NCBI GenBank assembly: GCA_013214355.1
Contig: JABSSL010000084.1
Location: forward strand, 30,795-94,794
Direction of reading: 5' to 3'
From: Saprospiraceae bacterium
GTDB taxonomy: Bacteria; Bacteroidota; Bacteroidia; Chitinophagales; Saprospiraceae
DNA length: 64,000 nucleotides
Both the position numbers and the translations under genes were made by a program. The notes under the pieces were generated by a model. It made no database searches, was not told the DNA's origin, and was given only the letters and a program-made list of their open reading frames with translations. How positions within the stretch are numbered: the stretch's first letter is position 1; each line of letters starts with the position of its first letter. Shown in pieces: positions 16,257-25,999 of this stretch.

Positions 16257-19200
16257 CTATTGTTGCATGCCCTTTTTTTCGCGCATTTCAGTGGGAGACT
16301 GACCGAAGGTTTCCGAAAAAATGGTACTGAAATAATTGGGACTGCTAAAACCTACCTGGTAAGCAATCTCCGAGATCGTGAGATCTGAATGAAGCAACAG
16401 CTTTCTCGCCTCATTCATTCGAATTCCTCTTAGGATCATTGAAGTTGATTTCCCTGTAATCGCCTTCAATTTACGATGAAGCTGAGAACGACTTAAACCA
16501 ATTTCCAAACATAATTCAGGAATACCAAAATCTTCTTCTGATAGATGCTCAAGCACTATAATCTTCAATCTGCTCAAGAATCCATGTTCTTGCGGATAGG
16601 CATTGGAAGATTGTAGGTCCCTAGGGAATTGACCAAAATAGGATTGGATTTGCCCCCGGAGATACAAGAGATTATTCAATCGCAAATCCAGCTCTTCGGG
16701 TTGGAAGGGTTTAGCCAGGTAGGCATCAGCCCCTTGTCGAAGGCCTGTTAATCGAGAATTCACATCTGCTTTAGCCGTCAGCATCACGATGGGTATATGG
16801 CTGCTACGCTCTTCCTGCTTCAATAGCTTACACACTTCGTATCCATCCATCTCAGGCATCATTACATCGCAAATAATAAGATCGGGAATGAGTTCCAGTG
16901 CTTTCTCCACCCCAATTTTTCCATTGCGTGCATGAACTACCTGAAAACGGTCCATTAGACAAGAATCAATGTAAGCCGCTACATCTTCGTTATCTTCCAC
17001 CAGAAGTACTAGGGGGTGGTTATTATCGGGCTGCTTGGTCGTACTAGGCTTTGTTACCGAAGTCTGGATTTCGGTCTCTGGCAACTGATACACCTCAGTG
17101 ACCAACTCCTTTAGTTCGGCCTTGCGGCTAATCGGTAGCAAGACCTCAAACCGTGTACCTAGCCTTTCTTCGCTGTTGACTTTGATGTGCCCCTTCAATC
17201 GATTCACTAATTCCTTAACCAAAGCCAGTCCTATTCCCGTCCCCTCCGTCTGCCGTGTAGTACTACTATCTACCTGGTAAAATTGATCAAAGATATGCGG
17301 CAAATGATCAGCTGGAATACCATTCCCTGTGTCTCTGACCTCAATCTGTAATTGGTTATCCTTAATATCTAGACTAACGTCAACCCTTCCTCCATCAGGT
17401 GTATGCTTTAAGGCATTCGAAATTAAATTGCTGATAATCTTTGACAGGGCATCAGCTGAGTGATCCATTACCAGTCTATTCACTCTCTTTTCTAACCGGA
17501 GTTGGATACCCTTAGACTCCGCATAAGATTCATAGGATTGAACTAAATAACTCAGAAAAGGTATAACATCATGTTGATACATTTTCAGCTCTAAGTTACC
17601 GAGCTCCAAGCGGGATAGATCTAAGATCTGATTTACCAGAAGCAGCAGGCGTCGTCCATTCCGCTTGATTGAATCTATTCCAGAACCTAACCACTTCTTG
17701 GGATCCTCTTCTACTTTTCCGGCCATGCCTAGGATTACAGTTAAGGGCGTTCGAAATTCATGGGTAATATTGGTATAAAGCTTTGTTTTGACGGCATCAA
17801 GTTCCTTAAATTGTTCTGCCTCAGCTTGCGCTACTTTTCTCCTTAACTGGAAAATGTAAAATGTGCGGATAATGCCGAATAGGAGCAAGGCATAGACTAG
17901 GTAGGCCCAACTGGTAGCCCACCAGGGCGCCAAGATTTGAATCTCTACGGTTGCTGCCTTCCTGCTCCACGGACTTTTGCGCGTTGCACCTCTCACCCGA
18001 AAGGTATAAGTGCCAGGATCGAGATTAGTATACGTAACATAGCGCCGGTTTGCATCGGTAGTTAACCAATCTTCATCATACCCTACAAGTTGATATTGAT
18101 ATCGATTAGTGGTAGGGGAGCTTAAGTCCAATGCCGCAAATTCCAAGGAGAAATAGTTTTGCCAATGTTTCAAGCGGATCTTATCTGCGAAGATAATGCT
18201 CTCGGCCAGCGGGGATGCCCATTCCAAGGTATCCGCCCGAGAACCAGCTATCGGCACCGTTTTGTTGAATAAGCGAAAGTCTGTAATTACAGTGACAGGT
18301 GGCTGGTAAGCCGTTTGAATACTGTCTGGATGGAAAATGGTTAGACCTTCTATCCCCCCCATAAACAGTCGTCCTGAGGTGGATTGATGCCCCGCCCAAT
18401 AAAATCCTTTTGCCAAGCCATCATCATGGCCTAACATAAGCACCTCTTTAGAATTAGGATCATAGCGGATAAGGTGGAGCGTATTAAAGAACCAAATTCG
18501 ACCGCTAGCATCTTCCAACATAGGCGTGGCTTGTTCAATTTCCGTAAACTCCGTATAGGTTTCCGACTGATCATCAAAGGTAAAGGCGCCAGCCTGGGTC
18601 CCAACCCAAATAGTCCCACGGCTGTCTTCCAACATTCTCAATACTTGATGTTGGAGCGGAAAGAATTCGAAAGTATCCTTCTCCTTCTGGTACCTATAGA
18701 TGCCACCATAGGTAACAATCCATAGTTGCAGATTCTGGTCTTTGTATAGTTGTGTCACAAAATCTGTCCGTCCATGTACTACCTTTGAGTCTTTCTTTTC
18801 AGGTAGTACGTATGAATGATAAGAAGCTGTTGACTCTTCGTACTTTACCAAGCCTGAATGCAAGGCAATCCAAACATCACCATTATCTTCTACTATGAAA
18901 TCATTTAACTGATTAAAGTAAACCTCTTCTTCCTCTGATTTTGGAAAATTCTTTATAAAGCGTTGGGCCTGCTCATCAAAACGACTAATTCCATCTGAGA
19001 CAGAAGCTACCCACAATTGCCCTTTACTGTCAGTATACAATTTGTTTAAATCTTTTCCAGGAAGCCCAGCTGTGTTAGCTTCATAGAATCGGCGAAAGCT
19101 ATTGGATTCTTGGTCAAAAACGCCTAGCCCGCCAGTGTTCAAAGCAATCCATATTCTCCCATCTCTAGTTTCTGCCACATCCATCACTTTTTTAAATGGT

Positions 19201-20252
19201 AGGCCTGTATTTTGATTAAAATTCTTAAATATCCGTTGACTTCTTTTATACTGATACAACCCATCATAATGACTACCTAACCAAATATTTCCCTTCCGAT
19301 CCTCCCAAGCATCTCGAATCGTCTCAGAGTTGATACCAAAAGGATCAGGTGGAGTACCCGTATAGCTCTTAATTCCACTGGTTTCAAGATTAAGGACATT
19401 TAATCCGCCCCCAGTCGTACCGATCCACAATTCATTTCCATCCTGGATAAGAGCAGACACCGTGTTATTGCTAAGACTTTGCGGCTCATTTCTCCCTTGC
19501 TTAATGTGCTCCAGAAAATCTGAGGAAGTTGGATCAAAACGGTAAGCACCATTGATTTGAGTGCCAATCCATAGCTGTCCTTGCGGATTCTCATAAATCA
19601 ACCGAATAGCGTTAATCGCTGTCTTGTCACCTGGTAGGCGAGTACCTATAAAATCATCTAGGTTTGTATCATATTTGTACAGCGTATCCTGGACGCCCAA
19701 CCAGATTGTTCCATCCCGACTTTGAACAGGAGTGCGACTACGACGAATCGTATCCGCAGTAAATAGATAGCGTTTGAAATTATCTGATTCCGGTTGGTAG
19801 CGGTTTAAGCCATTTCCGGTGGCTACCCATATGTTTCCCGAGGTATCTACCAGCAAGTCCTCGATTCCGTTGTTGGTAAGACCATCGCTTCGTTCTACCT
19901 CTGCCATGTAGCGCTTGAAGACCTCTCGTTTAGGATCAAAACGGTTCAGCCCATTGTTGGTTCCCACCCATATAAATCCCTCCTGGTCTTCCACGATATT
20001 CCAAACTACTCGGTTACTTAGACTCAAGGAGTCCTTTTCATCATCAACATACCCCTTAAATTGATATCCATCATAACGAAACAGGCCTGCAGGAGTACCC
20101 AACCAAAGAAAACCTAAGTGATCCTCAAAAACAGTGGTCACAAAGTGCTCCTGATGATACTTGGTAAATTGTAGTGGTTGAGCCTTGGCGGCAGGAGCTA
20201 GGAGCAAAAAGAGGTAGCATAGAAGGACTTGGTAGTTGGGGTAGGTTTTCAT
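16257..20252 (-). CDS. Hybrid two-component sensor/AraC regulator (HTCS)
   Basis: 1331 residues. In order: signal peptide (1-25), a two-component-regulator propeller of many W-[IV]-G repeats (about 30-690), a Y_Y_Y domain (about 700-780, YQYQLVGYDEDW), one transmembrane segment (about 785-805), HisKA with phospho-acceptor HEFRTPLTV near 829, HATPase (about 930-1040, with RDTGNGIPADH and GTGIGLALVKEL), a receiver with phospho-acceptor Asp in IICDVMMPEMDG near 1127 and KPF, and an AraC-type HTH (about 1230-1331, AYQVGFSSPNYFSTIF). All catalytic boxes are intact. It is the downstream member of a tandem pair and would sense a periplasmic ligand and drive transcription directly. No SusC/SusD pair is nearby. 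Confidence 0.95.
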   Translation of the reverse strand: MKTYPNYQVLLCYLFLLLAPAAKAQPLQFTKYHQEHFVTTVFEDHLGFLWLGTPAGLFRYDGYQFKGYVDDEKDSLSLSNRVVWNIVEDQEGFIWVGTNNGLNRFDPKREVFKRYMAEVERSDGLTNNGIEDLLVDTSGNIWVATGNGLNRYQPESDNFKRYLFTADTIRRSRTPVQSRDGTIWLGVQDTLYKYDTNLDDFIGTRLPGDKTAINAIRLIYENPQGQLWIGTQINGAYRFDPTSSDFLEHIKQGRNEPQSLSNNTVSALIQDGNELWIGTTGGGLNVLNLETSGIKSYTGTPPDPFGINSETIRDAWEDRKGNIWLGSHYDGLYQYKRSQRIFKNFNQNTGLPFKKVMDVAETRDGRIWIALNTGGLGVFDQESNSFRRFYEANTAGLPGKDLNKLYTDSKGQLWVASVSDGISRFDEQAQRFIKNFPKSEEEEVYFNQLNDFIVEDNGDVWIALHSGLVKYEESTASYHSYVLPEKKDSKVVHGRTDFVTQLYKDQNLQLWIVTYGGIYRYQKEKDTFEFFPLQHQVLRMLEDSRGTIWVGTQAGAFTFDDQSETYTEFTEIEQATPMLEDASGRIWFFNTLHLIRYDPNSKEVLMLGHDDGLAKGFYWAGHQSTSGRLFMGGIEGLTIFHPDSIQTAYQPPVTVITDFRLFNKTVPIAGSRADTLEWASPLAESIIFADKIRLKHWQNYFSLEFAALDLSSPTTNRYQYQLVGYDEDWLTTDANRRYVTYTNLDPGTYTFRVRGATRKSPWSRKAATVEIQILAPWWATSWAYLVYALLLFGIIRTFYIFQLRRKVAQAEAEQFKELDAVKTKLYTNITHEFRTPLTVILGMAGKVEEDPKKWLGSGIDSIKRNGRRLLLLVNQILDLSRLELGNLELKMYQHDVIPFLSYLVQSYESYAESKGIQLRLEKRVNRLVMDHSADALSKIISNLISNALKHTPDGGRVDVSLDIKDNQLQIEVRDTGNGIPADHLPHIFDQFYQVDSSTTRQTEGTGIGLALVKELVNRLKGHIKVNSEERLGTRFEVLLPISRKAELKELVTEVYQLPETEIQTSVTKPSTTKQPDNNHPLVLLVEDNEDVAAYIDSCLMDRFQVVHARNGKIGVEKALELIPDLIICDVMMPEMDGYEVCKLLKQEERSSHIPIVMLTAKADVNSRLTGLRQGADAYLAKPFQPEELDLRLNNLLYLRGQIQSYFGQFPRDLQSSNAYPQEHGFLSRLKIIVLEHLSEEDFGIPELCLEIGLSRSQLHRKLKAITGKSTSMILRGIRMNEARKLLLHSDLTISEIAYQVGFSSPNYFSTIFSETFGQSPTEMREKKGMQQ

Positions 20253-20266
20253 GGAGTAGTTGGCTT

Positions 20267-23200
20267 TTAGGTTTGTTGTTTTGATGTATCCTCATGTAGA
20301 GAAAGCTTGTCCCGCATCTCAGTAGGTGAAAGTCCATAGAAATCCGAAAAAACAGTGCTGAAGTAATTGGGATTGGCAAAACCTACCTGATAAGCAATCT
20401 CGGCAATACTAAGCTCTCGACGCAGGAGCAGATCCCGAGCTTGCTCCAATCGAATCGATCGTACAATCAAAGAAGTAGGTTTACCTGTGAGCGCCTTTAA
20501 CTTCCGATGCAGTTGTGATCGACTAATTCCCATTGCTTTACAAAGCTCTGGTATTCCAAAGTCTTCATCGGCCAGATGCTCCAGCACAATAGACTTGATC
20601 CTTTTGAGAAATTCCTGTTCTTTTGGATAGGAATGTTGGGGCACTGATTTGGATGGGAACTGTTCAAAGTATGCCTGTATCTGCTTGCGGAGCTGTAGGA
20701 GGTTTGCCAGGCGCAACTCCAGCTCTTCCGGGTTGAAGGGTTTCCCCAAGTAGGCATCAGCGCCCTGCCGTAGGCCCTGTAGTCTAGAATCTGTGTCCAC
20801 TTTAGCCGTTAGCATCACGATTGGAATATGGCTGCTACGCTCTTCCTGTTTGAGTTTCTTACAGACTTCATATCCATCCATTTCTGGCATCATCACGTCA
20901 CAGATGATGAGGTCAGGCACCATTTCCAAAGCCATCGCAACACCTATTCGTCCATTTATGGCTAGATGCACCTGATAGCGGCCTACCAAACAACTGCTGA
21001 TATAGGCGGCCACATCTTCATTGTCTTCGATGATGAGTACTAACGGTAAATGGCCATTCGATGCAGGCAACGACGACGTTCCAGCTCTTGCAGAGATTTG
21101 TGGAGTAGGAACGGGAATCCCGAAGTCATCGATTTCAAGCATAGCCTGAGCTTCTTGCTTGATGGGCAATAGGACTTGGAAAGTAGTCCCTATCTGCTTC
21201 ACACTTTGTACGCTGATTTGGCCCTCCAAACGGTCTACTAACTCTTTAACCAATGCTAAGCCAATGCCTGTACCCTCAGTGGCTCTAGTACTGGTTGCAT
21301 CAACCTGATAAAACCGATCAAAGATATGTGGTAAGTACTCCTCCGCAATCCCCTGTCCAGTATCTCTAATTTCAATCAATAACTGATTAGCATCCAAAGC
21401 AAACCTAACGGTTACTGTCCCATCTTCAGACGTATATTTAAAAGCATTGGAAAGCAGATTGTTGGTAATCTTGGTAATAGCATCCGGTGAGAAATCCATC
21501 AGTTGACTGTTGATCTGCTTGTCGACGATCAGTTTAATCCCCTTTGCCTCCGCAAAGGACTCATAGGACTGAATCAGGTAGCTAAGAAATGGGATGATAT
21601 CTCCTTGCTGCATCTCCAGTTGCATCTTGCCAAACTCGAGGCGAGACAGGTCCAACATTTGATTCACCAAATGCAAGACGCGTTGCCCATTTCGCTGAAT
21701 GGACTCCACACCTTCCTCAAACCACTTTTTGGGGTCCTCTTTCATCTTCCCGGCCATTCCCAAAATAACAGTAAGGGGCGTGCGAAATTCATGCGAAACA
21801 TTAGCAAACAAGCGGTTCTTTTCGATGTCCAAATCCTTTAAGCGAGCGGCTTCACTTTGGGCCAACTTCTGGTTGAGCTGGAAACGATAGATCGTTATGA
21901 TAACGGACAATAGAAGCGCGATATACAGCAAATAGGCCCACCAGGTTTCCCACCAAGGTGCCAAGATCCGAATACTAAGTGTGGCTTCGGCCCGTTCATC
22001 CCAGATCCCATTAGCCGTAGCACCCTGCACACGGAAAGTGTACCGACCAGGGTCCAAGTTCGTATAAGTAATCAAACGACGCCCCGCATTACTGTTCACC
22101 CAGTCTTTGTCATAGCCAACCAACTGGTAGCGATAGTGATTGTTCTCCGGTACCGTAAAATCCAAGGCTGAAAACTCTAGAGAGAAGTAGTTTTGCCAAT
22201 GCTTTAGTACTAGTTCCTTACTAACAGTGATGGATTGCTCTAGGGCAGAAGGTATCTCACTTGTATCTCTAATCGTTCCGCGAATAGGAATAGATTTGTT
22301 AAAAAGCTTGAAGTCGGTCAAGGCAACCCTCGGAATGATTCTCTCTATATTTAAACTGTCGGGATGAAATACCACAAGTCCTTCCGTTCCGGCGAAATAC
22401 AAAGTACCATCGGCTGTCTTAGTACTTGCCCATAGGTGATTTCCTACTAGCCCTCCCTTCTTGTTGTAGGATAATACGGTGCCTTCAGTTCTATCTAGAA
22501 CCTGGAGTCCATCATTGCCTATACCGTACCACAGCCTACCCTGATCATCCTCGATCGGAGCCAATATGGCCTTTTCGTAGGTTTCCTGATAATTTGGTCC
22601 TAGAATACTTTCGGAATCCCGATCAAACCAAGCTAAGCCAGTGGTAGTACCCAACCAAATGGTATCGTTATTGCTTCTCGCGATATGGAGAACCTGATCT
22701 TGATGAGGATAGAAGATAAATGAATCTGTTTCTGCGCGATACAGGTTAAGGCCCCCGTAAGTTGAAAACCAAAGCTGGTCAAATTGATCTCGCCAAATAT
22801 CAGTGACATAAGTATTGATTTCATGCCTAGCTCCACTTACATCCCCAGCTGGAAAAGGAAAGGCCTGAAGCACATGATCTTTCCGGATGTATTTGCATAA
22901 CCCATTATGGGTGCCTATCCAGACATCACCATTCTCCTCTGGGTAAACTTTACTGATCCAATTCAAGAACTGTGAAACCTGTCCAATACGCTGATCAAAG
23001 ACGGTAACGAATCGACCGTTATCTTGATCCAAGTAAGCTACCCCGACATTGGCGATCCCTAGCCAAACCCGATCATTTTCATCAATGAAGATATCCTTCA
23101 CATTACTTCCAGGAAGGCTATTTGGATCATTGGGATCATGCCGATAGAACGCCTCGAAAGACTTTGTCGCATTGTCAAATACCCCAATCCCCGCATCTGC

Positions 23201-24328
23201 AAAGGCTATCCATACCTTCCCCTCAGAATCGGACTCAACGGAATTTATCTTCTTAGAAGGCAAACCCGTAGATTGATCAAAGTTGAAGAAAGGCTGCCAA
23301 TTGGCTTCGTACTGATACAGACCATCGTAAAAGCTACCTAACCATAAATTGCCATGCTGATCCTTTAGCATACTTCTGATGGTCTCAGAATTCACCCCGG
23401 AAGGAGGAGAATTATTTACGGTATGTCTGCTGGTAGTTCTAGAGATAGGGTCCCAGATACTTAGTCCACCGCCAGAAGTCCCGATCCAGAGTTGCTTTTC
23501 CTTTTCCGCAAACGCGGCAACTGTATTATGACTTAGGGTGTTTTGATTCTTTGGGTCATGGACCAGGTGTTCGGTAAAATCCCCAGTCTTTGGGTCAAAC
23601 CGGAAAGCGCCGTTATATTGGGTCCCAACCCAGAGATAGTTTTCAGCATCTTCGTAAAGAATTCTAATCTGATTAATTTCAGGATCGGCAGCAGGTATAG
23701 GATAGGCTAACAGCGTTTCTTCTTCGTAATCGAATTGATAGAGTGTATCCCAGGCACTAATCCAAAAGCTACTGTCTTGAGCCAGTAGCATAGATCTTAC
23801 AATTCGGAAAGTATCTCGCAGATATAAATAGCGCTCAAATTGATCTTTGCCTTTCTTTTTTCGGTTTACACCTTTGGCCGTCCCAATCCATATATCCCCA
23901 TTTTTATCGGCAGTAGTACTGACAACAAACTCACTTGAAAGTGATAAGGGGTTATCTGGTTCCGGAAAGTATTGCTTGAAGGTTTCTGTAGCTCGGTCAT
24001 ATCGATTCAACCCCTCTAAAGTCCCGAACCAGAGATAGCCTTCTCCATCTTCGGCCATATTCCAGGTGGTCGGGTGGGAGAGGCTCGTACTGTCCAGTTC
24101 ATCCGCGTAGAACGATTTAAATGTGTAGCCATCAAATCGATTCACCCCATTGGCCGTTCCCAACCAGAGGAATCCTTGACTATCTTGAAAAATTGAGGTA
24201 ACAAAACCATTGGAAAGTCCATCTTCCTCCTGATACTTGCGGAAGTTGAGCGGTTGTTGGGCAGTAACAAAGTAGGTGTTGAGCAATAGTATTGCTAGTA
24301 CGACTGTAGAGCTTAACCGGGCTTGCAA
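20267..24328 (-). CDS. Hybrid two-component sensor/AraC regulator (HTCS), tandem paralogue
   Basis: 1353 residues with the same domain order as the gene 14 bp downstream: signal peptide (1-24), propeller, Y_Y_Y (YRYQLVGYDKDW), membrane span, HisKA (HEFRTPLTV, about 844), HATPase (RDTGQGIAEEY, GTGIGLALVKEL), receiver (IICDVMMPEMDG, about 1143) and AraC HTH (AYQVGFANPNYFSTVF). The kinase, receiver and HTH parts are nearly the same in both proteins while the sensor propellers have diverged, the sign of a tandem duplication with separated ligand specificity. It is the first gene of the minus-strand block and is transcribed away from the DUF2332 gene. Confidence 0.95.
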   Translation of the reverse strand: MQARLSSTVVLAILLLNTYFVTAQQPLNFRKYQEEDGLSNGFVTSIFQDSQGFLWLGTANGVNRFDGYTFKSFYADELDSTSLSHPTTWNMAEDGEGYLWFGTLEGLNRYDRATETFKQYFPEPDNPLSLSSEFVVSTTADKNGDIWIGTAKGVNRKKKGKDQFERYLYLRDTFRIVRSMLLAQDSSFWISAWDTLYQFDYEEETLLAYPIPAADPEINQIRILYEDAENYLWVGTQYNGAFRFDPKTGDFTEHLVHDPKNQNTLSHNTVAAFAEKEKQLWIGTSGGGLSIWDPISRTTSRHTVNNSPPSGVNSETIRSMLKDQHGNLWLGSFYDGLYQYEANWQPFFNFDQSTGLPSKKINSVESDSEGKVWIAFADAGIGVFDNATKSFEAFYRHDPNDPNSLPGSNVKDIFIDENDRVWLGIANVGVAYLDQDNGRFVTVFDQRIGQVSQFLNWISKVYPEENGDVWIGTHNGLCKYIRKDHVLQAFPFPAGDVSGARHEINTYVTDIWRDQFDQLWFSTYGGLNLYRAETDSFIFYPHQDQVLHIARSNNDTIWLGTTTGLAWFDRDSESILGPNYQETYEKAILAPIEDDQGRLWYGIGNDGLQVLDRTEGTVLSYNKKGGLVGNHLWASTKTADGTLYFAGTEGLVVFHPDSLNIERIIPRVALTDFKLFNKSIPIRGTIRDTSEIPSALEQSITVSKELVLKHWQNYFSLEFSALDFTVPENNHYRYQLVGYDKDWVNSNAGRRLITYTNLDPGRYTFRVQGATANGIWDERAEATLSIRILAPWWETWWAYLLYIALLLSVIITIYRFQLNQKLAQSEAARLKDLDIEKNRLFANVSHEFRTPLTVILGMAGKMKEDPKKWFEEGVESIQRNGQRVLHLVNQMLDLSRLEFGKMQLEMQQGDIIPFLSYLIQSYESFAEAKGIKLIVDKQINSQLMDFSPDAITKITNNLLSNAFKYTSEDGTVTVRFALDANQLLIEIRDTGQGIAEEYLPHIFDRFYQVDATSTRATEGTGIGLALVKELVDRLEGQISVQSVKQIGTTFQVLLPIKQEAQAMLEIDDFGIPVPTPQISARAGTSSLPASNGHLPLVLIIEDNEDVAAYISSCLVGRYQVHLAINGRIGVAMALEMVPDLIICDVMMPEMDGYEVCKKLKQEERSSHIPIVMLTAKVDTDSRLQGLRQGADAYLGKPFNPEELELRLANLLQLRKQIQAYFEQFPSKSVPQHSYPKEQEFLKRIKSIVLEHLADEDFGIPELCKAMGISRSQLHRKLKALTGKPTSLIVRSIRLEQARDLLLRRELSIAEIAYQVGFANPNYFSTVFSDFYGLSPTEMRDKLSLHEDTSKQQT

Positions 24329-24632
24329 GGCTTTTGAATTTTGTATTTAGAATTAAAATAGGAAAATTCTATTACGCCTTTAATCTACAAGCATGAATTT
24401 CTACTGAAATGTCTAGTAAAAACTTGATCGCGCTGTGAATCAGATAAGAATAGGCTCGTAAAGGAATGATTACCTTACGGTAAGAATTAACAATTTGGGG
24501 ATATATTTAAAATCTTGGTAGAGCCTGTCTCGTTCAGAAAATTTGCCTTGAAAACCCCGTAACCTTCTTCCATCATTTCTCGTCCTATTACCTCAATATT
24601 AATGTCAATTGACCATTCAATCCACTCTAGTC
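24329..24632. other. 304-bp divergent intergenic region
   Basis: Separates the HTCS pair (-) from the DUF2332 gene (+). The only structure I see is a short dyad TTACC-TTAC-GGTAA at 24470-24483. No iron-type or Zur-type repeat is present here. Confidence 0.4.
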
Positions 24633-25721
24633 ATGACTCAACCTGCTTCTCAAAGATCTCTTGCTGCCTTAAGCTCCCTTTTCGAAAACTTTGCTGAACG
24701 TGAATGCCGAACCGTATCACCACTTTACTATCAATTGGCAAAGGAGGTGGCCCAAGAACCATATCTCCTGCAATTGGCCTCCAAGGCGCGTCCTCGTCAG
24801 CCAATCCCGAACTTGTTTTTCGGAGCCGTTCACTACTTATTGCTACTGCAGCCGCGTCAGAAGCTGGCTAAGTATTATCCTTCCATTAAACATGGTGCAG
24901 GTAGTATAATTCCAGTAGCTGTTTTCCTCGATTTTTGTAAAAACCAGGAAGCTGAATTGATCCATCTACTACAAAACAGAATCGTGCAAACCAATGCCCT
25001 TAACCGTACCGCCTACTTAATGCCTATTGCCTCCTCTAGGTTCAGGGATTGCGCTGGATTAAACCTGGTAGATATTGGTAGTAGCTCCGGACTCACCATG
25101 AATTTCGATCAGTATCGGTATACCTATAATTCAGAAATGACGGTGGGAGAGGGGAGGGTTCAAATACAATCTAAAATTCTAGAAGGAACTCTGCCTGTCT
25201 TTACCGACATTGTTACGGTAAAACGAAAGATCGGGATCGATCAAAATCCATTAGACTTGAAGATTACCGATAACGCCACTTGGCTCAAGGCTTTGATCTG
25301 GCCGGATCTACAGGAAAGGTTTCTAAGAATGGAAGCAGCTATACAAGAAGCCAGACAGGCAAACATCTCGATCTTAGCAGGTTCAAAGATCGATGATTTT
25401 AGAACGGTCATCGATCGTATTCCGAGAGAGGAGTCGCTATTGGTTTATCATACCCACGTGTTGTATCAGTTTAGTCCCATGGAACGCCTAGCCTTTCGGC
25501 ACATGATGGATGAAATCGGTGCCAGTCGAAACTTCTTATACCTGGCCGTTGAAGGTCACTCCATCTTTGACAACCTCCTTCCCCTAGCCAAAGGCATCCA
25601 AATGATCTTAACGACCTACCAGCAGGGCATCAAGACTGTGGAACACTTAGGAACCACCGATGGGCATGCTACTTGGATTCGTTGGAAACGAAGATCTGTA
25701 TTGAAATTCAAACTTCCCTAG
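24633..25721 (+). CDS. DUF2332 family protein
   Basis: About 362 residues; the ATG at 24633 is preferred over an in-frame TTG at 24609. The family pattern is present: FENFAERECRTVSPLYYQLAKEVAQ at the N terminus, PNLFFGAVHYLLL, VDIGSSSGLTMNFDQYRYTY resembling a methyltransferase-like glycine loop, and a late VYHTHVLYQF. The function of DUF2332 is not established; the central motif hints at a nucleotide or SAM-type ligand. Cytosolic. It precedes a TonB receptor by 278 bp, with a Zur-like box between, so it is probably a separate unit. Confidence 0.85.
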   Translation: MTQPASQRSLAALSSLFENFAERECRTVSPLYYQLAKEVAQEPYLLQLASKARPRQPIPNLFFGAVHYLLLLQPRQKLAKYYPSIKHGAGSIIPVAVFLDFCKNQEAELIHLLQNRIVQTNALNRTAYLMPIASSRFRDCAGLNLVDIGSSSGLTMNFDQYRYTYNSEMTVGEGRVQIQSKILEGTLPVFTDIVTVKRKIGIDQNPLDLKITDNATWLKALIWPDLQERFLRMEAAIQEARQANISILAGSKIDDFRTVIDRIPREESLLVYHTHVLYQFSPMERLAFRHMMDEIGASRNFLYLAVEGHSIFDNLLPLAKGIQMILTTYQQGIKTVEHLGTTDGHATWIRWKRRSVLKFKLP

Positions 25722-25907
25722 GTGCTAGTCTAGAGTATGGTAGAAAGTATTATCCGGGTAGTAGTTTCACTGCTCTGTAGTTGGTCCTAATAGTCCTTCT
25801 ACCCAGCCCTGTAGCAATCTTCTTGGTAAATTTGACGGTTAACCGCTATTATCAATTACCTTGCCTAAAATTTCTGCCCAATCCAGAGGATGTTTCATAA
25901 ATTGCTT

Positions 25908-25936
25908 TACTTTTGTAAACGCAACATTGTTGCATT
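25908..25936 (+). promoter_or_regulatory. Promoter -7 element and Zur-like box before the TonB receptor
   Basis: TACTTTTG (25908-25915) fits the -7 consensus. Five bases later GCAAC-ATT-GTTGC (25921-25933), flanked by AA and TT, forms an inverted repeat over the expected transcription start. The same N3-spaced core occurs at 38607-38621 and 59602-59616. The -33 element is weak. Zinc control is inferred from the third site, which precedes a CobW-type gene. Confidence 0.65.
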
Positions 25937-25999
25937 AATTGAAATTTCCTCAGAAAACCAACACTAAGCTCCTGGCCCTTTAAGATTTACATAAGCTAT

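Noticed and set aside
16257..24328. Polysaccharide utilisation locus.
   Set aside because: No SusC/SusD pair, glycoside hydrolase or lyase is encoded in the window.
24470..24483. Dyad TTACC-TTAC-GGTAA as an operator for the HTCS or DUF2332 genes.
   Set aside because: Arms of only five bases with no second copy elsewhere; too weak to claim.
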